Shown here: positions 11,201-24,197 of the stretch, piece after piece
Layout: every line of letters starts with the position of its first letter
Numbering within the stretch: position 1 is the first letter of the stretch
From: Diplosphaera chodatii
Taxonomy: Eukaryota > Chlorophyta > Trebouxiophyceae > Prasiolales > Stichococcaceae
Assembly: GCA_032358165.1 (NCBI GenBank)
Contig: JAALGY010000033.1
Location: forward strand, 1,550,001-1,614,000
Length of the DNA stretch: 64,000 bases
Direction of reading: 5' to 3'
Notes under the pieces: generated by a model
The model's input: only the letters and a program-made list of their open reading frames with translations
Database searches by the model: none
What the model was told of the DNA's origin: nothing
Position numbers and translations under genes: made by a program

Positions 11201-14011
11201 AGACATAATACCGAAGCACATGCATTGCATCTGCTGATGTGTGTTGCAGGCCATTATCAGGTCGAAGTTACCTGCCAGTCGAACAGCTCCGCGCCAGCCT
11301 CACAATCAGCTGCGTCCAGGCTGGTAGCAGTTGGTGCTTCTGCCAGATCCGCTGTGTGCAGGCTGGCAAGTGAGCGCAGGAAGGCCAGGGTGTCAGGGTA
11401 GCTGCCGCTGTGCAGCGTGCCTGCAGGCAGACGGATGCCGGTCTCGTGGTGTTGCTGAGATACCCCGGCGCACATAAATAGAGGGACACATGAAACATCA
11501 GAAGTCTGCACAAAGACATCTGATGCTCACCCTCCGTGATGTCGAAACCAGGCTGGGGGTGCGCTTCCTGGGTCGACTCATCGTCTGAGGATGTGGAGTC
11601 CTCGGCCGCCTCAGCCGCCGTGTCCTCCCCGAGGTCCGGCAGCCTCCCCGCCGTGAACCACTTGGGCACTGCCTGCGGACACAGGACATGCTATTATACC
11701 GCCTGCCTGACGTTTTGCCTCTCCATACCTCCCTCAGCGCTTTGATGACGCAGTGCTGACACTGACACAGGGCACAAGACACAGAAGCTGGGCCGCACCG
11801 GCGTGTGCGGCTTTCGCCTTGTCGCACGCTGTAGACAGTAGCCCATGACGATGCTGTCGCGCAACCTGATGCTGCCTGTGTGCTCAAGGCCCGAGGTGCT
11901 GCCGAGGCTGCTGCTGTCCTTTGCAAGCGCCACCAGCCGCTGCGCTACCACTTCAGCTCCGTTTGTCGGCTCACTGCATTGGCACCCCCGTGCTTTTGGG
12001 TACCAGCTGGCAATCGATGTGCTCATGTGGCGGGGTGACCAAGGCGTTCAACAAGGACATAGCCATCGACTCAATCAGATACCAGCTGACTTGCGCCAGC
12101 TTGCCTGTAGCCTGGTCTCAGCTGCGCAGCTCGCAGGATGTGCGCAGCCCAGTTGCCAGACAGGAAGTCGCGACGGCGCATCTCCAGTGCCGCGCCGTGC
12201 AGCTGCAACAGGGCGCGCAGGAAGGGCTCCTCGTTGAAGTGGGACCTGCAGCTTGCAGATAACCTGGTGGACACCCCAGTACCTGACCTGTTGCCGCCAT
12301 CTTGGGGGTTTGCCATGCCACTGCATGGTGCAGCCCGTGCTGTAACAGGACATCAAAGCGACATCTCACCTCCGTACAAAGATAAGCGGTGTGTTGGTGG
12401 CAAGCACCTCGCTGGTTGTGCCGTACCCGATCTTGCCAAGCACGACGTCGCAGGCTTCTATCTGCAGGTACACCAGAAGATACACTGTATGGTTGTGGGC
12501 CAGAAGCCCGTCCAGCATCACAGCATGCTAGGAAGTCACTCTGTCAGCCACACTTTTGCACGGACCGCCTACCAGGTCTGGCGTGTACGCGTCGGCGGCT
12601 GCCAGCTGGAAGTTGTCAGGCAGCGGCCCAGTCCCGAGGGGCTGGCCGCCGCTGCAGGCCACGCACCGCCACCCCGCCGGCAGCGCCTGATCAGGATTTC
12701 GGCTCATGTCAGTGTGGCTGAGCGTGACCTGCACAACCCTGCTGAAACAGCATGCAAACCAGGCAGACTGCTCCTTCCTGTGGGACATACCTGCGCACGC
12801 AGGTGCCAGGCGCCTGCGGGCTGACCGCCGTACATCAGCAGCACCACCCGCTCCTCCTGCCCAAGGCCCAGCTCCCTTCGCACCTGAGGCGTAGTGTCAG
12901 TGCGCATATGAATCATGCTGGGACGCAACCGCTGCTGACGGTAGACCACGCACGCATTCAACGCGCTTGAGGATTTGTCAGGTGTGCATATTGATTGGAT
13001 GAAACCAAGCTTTGCTACCTCCGCTCGTGGACGGCGTGGCAGCCTTGCAATGAGTGGGACGTCCTCAACAGCTCGGAATGCTGGCATGGGTGTGTAGCCC
13101 GGCAAGCGCAGCAGCACATTCGCCCTTGATAAGTCCTCTGCAATCTGCCACACCATGGGCTGGAAGCTGGTGCCTGTCTCCGTGGCGTATTGGGCGTATA
13201 TGAAATCTGCATCAAGGATCGTCAAACGATGTCGCGACTGTGGCCATGGTGTTGTGCATCCGCCAATGCACATGACATCCGCCACTGCACATGACATGCA
13301 TACAAGCAGTGAGGGCAGGTGCCGGCCTCACCCCAGCTGAAATTCGTGACAACTGCACAGGGCAGCTGCGCTGCATGTGCGGCTGCGCACGCCAGCGGCA
13401 CCGTGTCAGACACAACCACATGCACGCCAGCGGCAGATAGCCAGGCAACTTCTGCATCCAGCAGCTCCTCCCTCCGGTCCACCGCAGTGTGCTGGTACAG
13501 CTCCAGGGACGCCCTCATGTCCACAGTGAATGCATCTGCCTGCACACCGGTGTCGGCAAATGTCTGTAGCTGTTGCTGGTGCGCATGCTGAACAAGGTTT
13601 CTGCAGCATCATAGGTGCAGCTGCTGGAGACATGTACATCGGTGCTCTCTCTCAAATGTCGCTATTATCATCGCACACCTGCTTCGACCCGCAGTCCAGA
13701 AGCTTTTCACGCAGCGCAAAGTGCTGTGGAGGGAGGTGGCTTGTGTGCTTCGCGAGCGCAGCGCTGGACACGATAGTGACGGCATGTTCAGCCTCAAGCA
13801 AATGCCTGCTGACCTCGATGACCCGGGTGGCGTGACCCAGGCCGTGACCTGCAGAACAGGCATGTCCGCTCAAATTCCAGCACAGGCATCACGCCCGTCT
13901 ACGACGCAGGTCGACAAGCTGATGCGCATTATGGAAGTTGCTGACCAAGGTCGCCGATACCATTCACTAACCTGTGCAATAATATGCAAAGTGCAGCCGT
14001 TGATCTGTCAT
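8220..14011 (-). CDS. ARA1: L-arabinokinase (glycosyltransferase-like + GHMP kinase)
   Basis: Twenty-one minus-strand exons close in frame to 975 residues: 14011-13972, 13848-13679, 13539-13332, 13206-13019, 12883-12791, 12686-12573, 12461-12370, 12245-12105, 11973-11799, 11672-11531, 11420-11272, 11156-11018, 10704-10551, 10401-10182, 10030-9871, 9677-9522, 9378-9234, 8981-8835, 8715-8675, 8578-8489, 8383-8220. The N-terminal half is glycosyltransferase-like ([16 protein letters not shown] at the start, [20 protein letters not shown]). From residue 505 a galactokinase-type GHMP kinase follows: [28 protein letters not shown] near 637-650, [11 protein letters not shown], and [11 protein letters not shown] at 912-922. 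Plant ARA1 phosphorylates free L-arabinose at C1 for salvage into UDP-arabinose. Plant proteins are about 1,040 residues. Two introns have GC donors. This is a near-certain family match; the activity is inferred. Confidence 0.93.
10911..10990. repeat. Degenerate short tandem repeat in an ARA1 intron
   Basis: About 80 bp built from imperfect 5-12 bp units around the core cagttc/cagtcc, including ttcagttca, cagtgca and gttcggccca variants. It lies inside the ARA1 intron 11017-10705, and no exon was found in it. It looks like a slipped-strand microsatellite or minisatellite. Confidence 0.7.
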
Positions 14012-14357
14012 TGCACTGGGCGCGCAGCAGCGGAATGCAGCAGCTTGACATGAGAGTTGTTCCAGCCTGAGGACTGATCTGCATGTGCTCACTATCAGAT
14101 CCGAGTTTGCGCAAGACGTCCGACAATTTGCAAGTGTGCTGAGGTGCGACCGCTATCACTGATGCCGTGACTCAGCCCTGTGTGACAGGTTTGTGGTCAC
14201 GTGCTCTGCGCATTCGCTGGAATGGTGCGACAAAGTCGACGGTGAACAGCTCTGCATGGCTTCAGACTGATCAGCTGCTCATAGATCGATCGCGGCCTGT
14301 CTCAGTTCCGCATGTTGAGGGTGCCAAAACGTTGACGACGCCATGCATGCACACCGC
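14012..14357. promoter_or_regulatory. Shared divergent intergenic region, ARA1 / plastid membrane protein
   Basis: This 346-bp interval separates two divergent start codons and must hold both promoters and 5' UTRs. I see no convincing TATA box or known operator. Two gatcgatcg-like short palindromes occur near 14284-14290. Promoter function is inferred from position alone. Confidence 0.4.
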
Positions 14358-15113
14358 ATGATGGCATCATGCAGCGGCGCAGCAGCGCTACATCAGCAGC
14401 CTGTGTATCACACGTACCGTCCAGTGACCGCTGCATCATCGCAGAGATTTGCTCTGCGATCAGGTGAGCACCCTTGAGGCATGCAGAACACACGCAGATC
14501 AACCATGATGCGTCTGGAGGTGCAGATCCTCACCACACAAACAGTGCCAGGATCACTCACTTCATTAAGACTGGTTCTAACGTATAAATGTAGGTCTTCT
14601 GGCACCTGCCAGGCGTTGCCGATGCCGAGGAGTGTACACAGTGCAAGCGTCAGCGCAGAATGACATACGGCAGCAGATCAGCGCGTTTGTCCAGAGTGAC
14701 ATATACAGCAGGTACTTGCAGGGGGCAGTATTTGTAGGGGTGCTGGCCGCAGGTGATTACCACCGTTGTGTACATCACCATCACTGCTTAGTTCTTGCCC
14801 GTCTCCTTGATGTGACATCTGCAATGGCATCGCCATCCATGTTGCAGTGCTCCATCACACCCATACCATATGTGTGACTGCAGTGGACGCCGCATACTCG
14901 GGGGACTGGGTCAGGATACATGCGATCAAACCAGAGACGGAAGCATGGCTGAAGCAGACTCTGCCACTGCTGGGTGGCTTTCACATCTTCTGTGCAGCTG
15001 TCAGCGGCATCACAGCAAATAGAGCGGGCCGGCCGTGGCAGTGGCCAACCACCAAGGCAGCCCTCGTGGGTGGGTTAGCGATGTTTGAGCAGCTACTGCA
15101 GGTGGACGAATAA
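14358..15113 (+). CDS. Small plastid-targeted membrane protein, DUF-type plant family
   Basis: Three exons (14358-14463, 14642-14752, 14884-15113) give 148 residues. The first 35-40 residues are rich in Ser, Ala, Arg and Gln with few acidic residues and end near VQAS, as a chloroplast transit peptide would. The mature part starts with an amphipathic segment (IRQQISAFVQSDIYSRY), then a hydrophobic stretch running into VDAAYSGDWVRIHAI, then a charged KPETEAWLKQ turn, a second hydrophobic stretch (LPLLGGFHIFCAAVSGI) and a short tail ending LLQVDE. The AAYSGDW..I..I..E block resembles a conserved plant and cyanobacterial family of small thylakoid or envelope proteins whose name I cannot give with certainty. 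An alternative acceptor at 14613 puts exon 2 in another frame that lacks the first hydrophobic helix, so I preferred 14642. Confidence 0.62.
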
Positions 15114-15350
15114 TCAGCTGACCATCGGCTGCATGACCTTTTGAGACGGACACAGAGCAGCATCAAATTGATAACGGGTTCCATGTTCAGAACAGGATAC
15201 TTGGCACGACCACACTTGGCATGAAAGTAGACCGGCAATCAAGCCGGTCAGCGAGATCAGCTGTACACTTTACAAAGCTCACGGCGCTGCTGCACACTTC
15301 TGAGCCACACACACATGTTCAGGATCCGAACGACCTGCAAACAATGCACA

Positions 15351-18245
<2,895 letters not shown>

Positions 18246-19627
18246 ATGACCACACGGCACGCAACTCTGCGACAGCAAAACTTCTGCCCAGCATCCCACC
18301 AGGTCCCTCAAGCAGGTGCAGACTGTGATCTTGCCTGTCTATCAGGCCCAAACGTGCTGTATCTGTCAAGTTCCTGTTGCTGAGCAGCAGCGCTTGTGTT
18401 CCGATCCTCAGGTAGCGCATCATCCCGGCAAACAGCGTTTGCACACTGCCAGGCAACCCGGCATGGCCAGCGGGTATGCGTCACAACATGCAGCGGGCAT
18501 AGGGTTGATCGGGGAGTCACTTCTGGTGGGAGCAGCAGGAGGGACGCGCTTCTTATGGCGGCTGCCGTGCCGCTGCTCCAGCTGGTCCCCGCCACACCAG
18601 CGTTTGCAGATGCTTTGCAGCTGATGACGTATCGTGATGGGCCGGACGAGTTTGAGCTGGACATTCCAGACGGTGCAGCCTGCATGACTGTCTGGATCCA
18701 ATTTGTAGAGTGTGGTATGCAGATGTGCTGTGTCGCCCACACAGCATCATGCCATTGCACTGGACCTTGTTGATCACCGCCCAATGCACCATGCAACACG
18801 TTTGCAGGCTGGTCAAACGGAACGGGTCAGGCAGAAGGTGGCAAGGGGTTCACAGGGTCTACGGGCGCCCGCCGTGCTGTAGCATGGTGTGCACAGTTCA
18901 TTGCAAGCCCTTGCACTTTGCCATCTGACTCAGTACTGCAGCTGGGTCCAGCCAACAACTGCCGGGAGTGGCATGCAGGTACCCTGAGGGGGAGATCAGC
19001 AACACAAACGTATCTGTTGTGGTCACGAATGTTGGCGCGGATTACACAAAACTGGGCAGCTTTGGCACAGCGTCAGCATTCGGCGAGAACTTGGTGGCGT
19101 CCATGGACCGCCGCTACCTGCTGCGCTCCAGCTGGAACCCCAAAGGGCGAAAGCAACAGATTCAGGTGCCGACTAGGCCCTGAGACTGATACAGGCTTGC
19201 AACGTCGCGATCCAATGTCGAAGTGCGAGCTGACGGCATGGCCCACCGTATCGCAGGAGGCCGAACTGCTTGCAGCAAGGGAAGGCAGGAAGGGCAACTC
19301 ACAGCTGTACTACATCGACTACAGTCTGCTCAAGCCAGGTGCTGCATGGTTTGCACATGTCGCACTTCAAGCTGCTGCGAAGCTGTTTGACAGACATGTA
19401 GACCGGTGCTGACCCCAGGGCATGGCAATAACTCCACACGCCTATGCCTGCCCACAGGCGAGGACGAAAAGCGTGTGTTTATGACAGCAGTCTCGCTAGG
19501 ATTCAACGGGCGATACAACAGGCTGTACACACTGACAGCGCAGTGCCTGCAGAAAGACCTGCCACGAGTCGGGGACAGCCTGCAAAAGGTTGTGGCATCC
19601 TTCAAACCGCCCAGCCCAATCATTTGA
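18246..19627 (+). CDS. PsbP-domain thylakoid lumen protein with Tat-type signal
   Basis: Six exons (18246-18315, 18412-18672, 18808-18886, 18979-19165, 19257-19338, 19458-19627) give 282 residues. The N-terminus carries a long bipartite transit peptide: a Ser/Arg-rich stromal part and then a twin-arginine signal, SSRRDALLMAAAVPLLQL, ending in PATPAFA with cleavage expected near residue 91. That routes the protein to the lumen by the Tat pathway. The mature domain starts DALQLMTYRDGPDEFELDIPDGW and continues with WYPEGEISNTNVSVVVTNVGADYTKLGSFG, YYIDYSLLKP and a VFMTAVSLGFNGRYNRLYTLTAQ block, the normal PsbP fold order. It belongs with the PsbP-domain (PPD) proteins rather than with certainty to PsbP itself. 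Roles in photosystem assembly or NDH function are known for relatives and inferred here. Confidence 0.88.
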
Positions 19628-19731
19628 CGCTGCTGCTTGTTGGATACTTCATAACTGCAATGCCGGAATGCTGATGGTTTGATATGATGCCTGATGTGAT
19701 GCGCGAGACGAAACGAGACTCCACAATGAAC

Positions 19732-21402
19732 CTAGGAAGGCTCTTTGGCAAAGAACACATCTGTGCTGTTTTGCCACACTTGCTCTGCCAGCTCCCGCTC
19801 ATCCTGCACAAGGCAGTGGATCCTTGCGACTAAGCACAGCGCATCAGTTGCCTTCGAGACAGTCATCCCACACAACGCGCACCTTCTGCTGCACGCTCGC
19901 AACAATCTCGAGCACTTGCCGCATGCCACTGCCCGGTTCATTCCTGCCCTTCACGAGCTTCCCCAGATCATATTTCTTCTTGTCTACAGCCGCTGGTAAG
20001 CTTTTGATGTGCTGCCGACTGGCATGAGTTGGCCTGGGTTCACACCACGGGGAGTCTGCAGCATTGAAGACAATGGTCAGCTCATGCTGCATGTGCATGA
20101 AGCCATGTCCAGCAGCAGCGCACTGTTGGAGAATGCACCTGTCTCCAGCAGCAGCCGGTCTGCAGGGAGCTGTGCAACAACCTGCAGGTTCTCCACCGTC
20201 TTCAAGGAGCAGCCATTGATGCCTGCACAGTGAACGTCAGGTTCACTTGCCCCCAAAACGGATGGTAGCTTGTGCACACAGAATGCTTTGCACCGACTGC
20301 CAAGGTGAGGTACACACCGATGCGGAGCCCCTGCAGGCTGAGGATGGAGTGCGCCTCCTGCAGCGTGCCATCGAATGAGTGCACTACGCCCGCGCTGAAG
20401 GACCCTCGCTTCTGCTGGAGGATTTTCAGCATGTCATCGGCGGCTGCACGCATGTGTAGAAACACCGGCAGCCCAGAGTCCCTGGCGAGGTCAAACTGCC
20501 GGGCAAACCACTTGCGCTGCACATCCGCTGGGCAGAACTGCAACCTTCACAGCCACACATGCCACACGCTTGAGTGTGCGGGATGAAGGACGGCCGTCTA
20601 TGCACATATTCGTTTGCTTTCATTGCAGCATGGATGTGATGCAGAACGGCTCATGACATCAAGACCGGGGAAGCACCTGTCATAGTCGAGGCCCATCTCA
20701 CCAACAGCCACGACCTTGCCCAGATGCTGGCCTTCCAGGATGATATCTAACAGCGCTGCCATATATGCCTCGGCACCCTCCGGGTGCTCCTCAAACTCTG
20801 AGCACCGCGTGGGGTGCACGCCAACCGTGCAGAACAGCCGCTCTGAGCTGGAAGCAACAGGGTGTTTCAGCATCATCAGATGCCAAGCAAGGGTCTGCCA
20901 GCGCGTGAGTATGCACCGGAACGGCGCACGTGTCAGATGCACATGTAGCGAGCGATTTGGACCGCACCGTCTGTGCGCGCCAGCTGGAGCGCCTCCCTGG
21001 CCTCCGCCAGATTGGTCGCCGTGATGATGATCCGCTCCACGCCTGTGCTTGCAAATTGCTGTTGGATCAATGCACGGAGAGATGCACGGAGAACGTCCAG
21101 ACTGCATACAAGCACAAGCTGCGAGCCTTCCCCGGGAGCAGTAGATGCCAGGACAGGCAGGATCCCATGTACCTGCTGCCCAGGCACGGTGCAGCACAGC
21201 GTCCAGATCCGGCTTGTGATACGCTTTGCCATGGTACTCGCCCTTGAACATGGGGTCCGTCAGGTTTGCCCCGATGTCTGCAGCACACCAGAGCGATGAC
21301 CTTGCAGTGTGCACTGGTGCGGCGAGCATCCACCGCATGCTTGGCATGCATCAGATCGGCTGTGTGATGCTCACCTGTCAGCCTATAGCCTGGGTGAGCC
21401 AT
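19732..21402 (-). CDS. TatD-family metal-dependent DNase
   Basis: Eight exons close in frame to 309 residues: 21402-21375, 21277-21173, 21042-20968, 20842-20677, 20544-20318, 20222-20139, 20055-19883, 19803-19732. The family order is complete: DIGANLTDPMFKGEYHGK, VERIIITATNLAEA, CTVGVHPTRCSEF, AVGEMGLDYDR, QRKWFARQFDLA, LPVFLHMRAA, GVVHSFDG, LLLETDSPWCE and LVKGRNEP. These supply the His, Glu, His and Asp metal ligands of the amidohydrolase-like TIM barrel. TatD enzymes are 3'-5' exonucleases linked to DNA repair and apoptotic DNA degradation. The first exon of 28 nt is very short. The frame stays open upstream to an ATG at 21558, which would add 52 residues and could encode a targeting peptide. 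Start choice is therefore uncertain; the family is not. Confidence 0.92.
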
Positions 21403-22067
21403 GGCCCTCGACGCGGCTGCTGAAGCTACCCGTCTGCAGTGCCAGCTGTGCTTCCCCTGCAGATGAACGGATTTCCACAGCGGCAGCGCTTCTATGGTGG
21501 CGGCGATGCCAAGCTGTGAGGCAGCCTTCTTCGCCAGAAGCGGCAGGCTGACATACATGCGTGCGGCCACTCACAAGTATCGAACCTGTTGTAGGCACCC
21601 CAACTTGGTAGCGATTGTGCATGCAAGTCGAGAAAGGGGCGTGCACGCAAACAGCCCTCGCCTGTGGCGTATCAGGGGGGTGCGGGCCCCAAAGATCCGG
21701 AAGATCGTGGGAGCTGCTGCCAGTCTGCCCTCACTCTGCGAGACGCTCCACAAGGGTGTGCGCGCCAGCAGTGGCGTCAATCCTCGTGATCACTGATCCT
21801 CTAGGCGGTGATCTGGAGGCCGCGATGCACTGACCACCAACAGCCCGCAATGGCACTCTTGTGCGATGGGCTGCTCAGCGGCGGTCTGCTGGGCCTCTCG
21901 CCTGTGAAGCTGCCCCGCGGATCGAGCTCCGAGTCGGAGGCGTCGCACTGGACGCCCACGTTGGAAATACGGCGGGCGGCTGAGCGGCGGTCGATCACCG
22001 ACTTGCAACAAGTGCCAGGTGACTGATCGCTGCGGACCACGCCGGTGATCCGTCTGCCAGCTGCAGC
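21403..22067. other. Divergent intergenic region, TatD / hypothetical protein
   Basis: The 665 bp between the two ATGs hold no exon I could support. Up to 156 bp on the left may instead be an N-terminal extension of TatD from 21558. Promoters for both genes are presumed here, and no motif stood out. Confidence 0.35.
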
Positions 22068-23718
22068 ATGCTGGTGGTGCCAAATATCAAGTGCAGATCA
22101 TCAATCAATCGTCGTCAATTTGTTGTGGTGAACCACGTGCAAAGACCCAGACCTGCTTCTGCAGTGGGTGAGACCAGTGAGGATGCAGCACCCGGGCGGC
22201 ATGCCCTGCTGCTGCTGGATGGGGTACATGATAGCATTGAGAGCATCCACACGACAGGTGCGGCTATCAGGCGTGATGTAACTCTCTTCTTTGCGTTCGA
22301 TTATGCAAACTTCTTATCTTATCTGAGCCCGCCAGGCGTACGTCATGCAGCCCTGCTGGCATTGCTCACGTCGCGCGTGGCTGTGTATCATGCAGACGGG
22401 CTGCTCGCCATCCCTCCTGGTAGGGACCGTGCGGCGGCGGCATGGTCGCTGGACGCCGTTGTGACCCTGGCGCGTGCTCAGGCAAGCACGGGGAACAGCA
22501 ACAAGCTGACGCCTTGAACGGCGTCACTGTGTGCGTCTGAGCATGACGAAGTGTTGTTCCTATAGTGGCTGACCTTCGCCGGTGCGGTATTCCGCAGGCT
22601 TTTCAGCTGGAAGCACGGGAGGCAGTAGATGGCTGGCTGGCCACCACATGTGCAGACCTGCCTGCAGCCGATGCGAACCGGCTGCGGGAGCTGGCTGCCG
22701 CCCTCCGGTCAGTTCTGCCACAGCTTCGTATCCTTTGAGTTCCGCCACTGCTGTCCAGCTGACTCAGGACTGGCAGCAAGGTGTCCACCATATGCAACTG
22801 CATAGCAACGATTCTGTCCTGCAGAGTGGAGACACACGGTGCAGCAGCAGTGGACATGACACAGCAGGGCGGCGGCACATCGCAGCACAGGCATGCCGTG
22901 GTGTCATTTCAGCACATGGTCCACAGCCCGGAGTTCTGGGGCGCTGACGGCGTGAGCAGCCCCGCATGGGTCACCGCCGAGCTGCGGTGCGCTGCGGACT
23001 TCAGGTCGGCCAGCCAGCCCGAGCTCGTGGAGAGCCTGCGCATTGGCATCGACGTCGAGGTCAGTCGAGCAGCAGGGTTGCAGACAGCTTGCCCGACCAT
23101 GTCAGAACATGGGCCGGAGTGTCCCTCACAGGATCTTCTGCCCCCGACACTGACAAGTGGCGAGTCCTGTTGCGCGCCTGAACGTTGATGCCACTCCTGC
23201 AGTGGCAGGCGCAACCGTTGGGGCTGCCCAGTGGGCGGCACCCCACGGTTGGTGCCAAGAGCATGCCGGAGTTCCTGGTGTCAGAGGCCGGTGGCAAGGC
23301 GCCACACTGCCAGGTTGGTGGCTTCATTCTCCTGGTCACATGCAGTCGCACAGACAGTCACAGCATGTTCACACAATTGCGTCACATCTGGCAAACCGGT
23401 GAGCAGTGCCGATGCGTGTCAGCTTGACGCCAGCAGTGTTGAGGCCTCCTGATGCAGAAGCCGGATGCGGAGCAGCTGCGGCGGCTGCAGGCGCTACTGG
23501 GGGTTGGCCGCCTGCCGCCTCGCACCTTCCTCTCCTTCCTGCTCCTTGTGACACTGGGGCCCAGCAATGGCAGTGGCAGCGCCCGCGCTGCCACAGTGGC
23601 AGGCGGGGCAAAGCGGCGCCGCATCGGCGGGGAGCAGGCCACAGCCATTCCCCCAACGGTGCAGCGGGCCATTGCTCTGACAGACGCCAGGCTCGATGAG
23701 GTCGCGGCAGAATCATGA
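22068..23718 (+). CDS. Hypothetical protein, 409 residues
   Basis: Five exons (22068-22481, 22598-22707, 22825-23059, 23203-23398, 23444-23718) join in frame. I do not recognise the family. Exon 1 is ATG-started and contains a beta/alpha-looking stretch with DVTLFFAFDYANFLSYL and ALLTSRVAVYHADGLLAIP. Later parts include VVSFQHMVHSPEFWG, RHPTVGAKSMPEFLVSEAGG and a C-terminal LRRLQALLGVGRLPPRTFLSF, followed by a basic RRRIGG patch that could act as a nuclear signal. No signal peptide or clear membrane helix is seen. The first intron has a GC donor (tgctcag/gcaagc). Without splicing, exon 1 runs on to a stop at 22517, giving a 149-residue alternative. The gene is divergent from TatD. Exon boundaries rest on phase and coding appearance only. 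Confidence 0.5.
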
Positions 23719-24197
23719 CCGAGGCTTTTTGTGCAGCGGCGCCCGGTTGCATTGCGCACCGCCGACCTGCAGGCCAGTTGCGACTGACGATACCCTTGTG
23801 CACGAGCCACGCTCGGGCATGACTGACCATCCGCTTTTGGCACAAACGACTTGCAGCAGTTATGCTGGAATTTTGACACCCAGGAAGTCCGTCAGATCTC
23901 GGGGGAAATCTGCTGCTTTCATGAGGAGAACTCCCGTGTTGCTCAGCGAGTTGTTTGGCTGTTGCCGACTTGGACGGTGCATTGCAGCATCGATGTTTTG
24001 AGGAATTGCAGTTGATTGTATGTAAGACACAACAAGGCTTTCATGCCCAAAGTCCAAGTCGTTGTCAGCAAGTCGGGCGCATGCACTGCGGGATGTCAAG
24101 GTCCGAACGTCATTCTCCGGCCTCAAACGCTGACACTGTTTCGCGGCTTCAGATGTCTAGCATCTACGGGCAACCTGCGCACAAAAGTATGACGCTA
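23719..24197. other. Convergent intergenic gap
   Basis: These 479 bp lie between the 3' ends of the 409-residue gene and exportin-5. I see only 3' UTR-like sequence with no supported exon or RNA gene. Confidence 0.4.

Noticed and set aside
22068..22517. Reading exon 1 of the 409-residue gene as a complete 149-residue gene
   Set aside because: Downstream sequence continues in coding-like exons whose phases fit a GC donor at 22482; kept only as an alternative.
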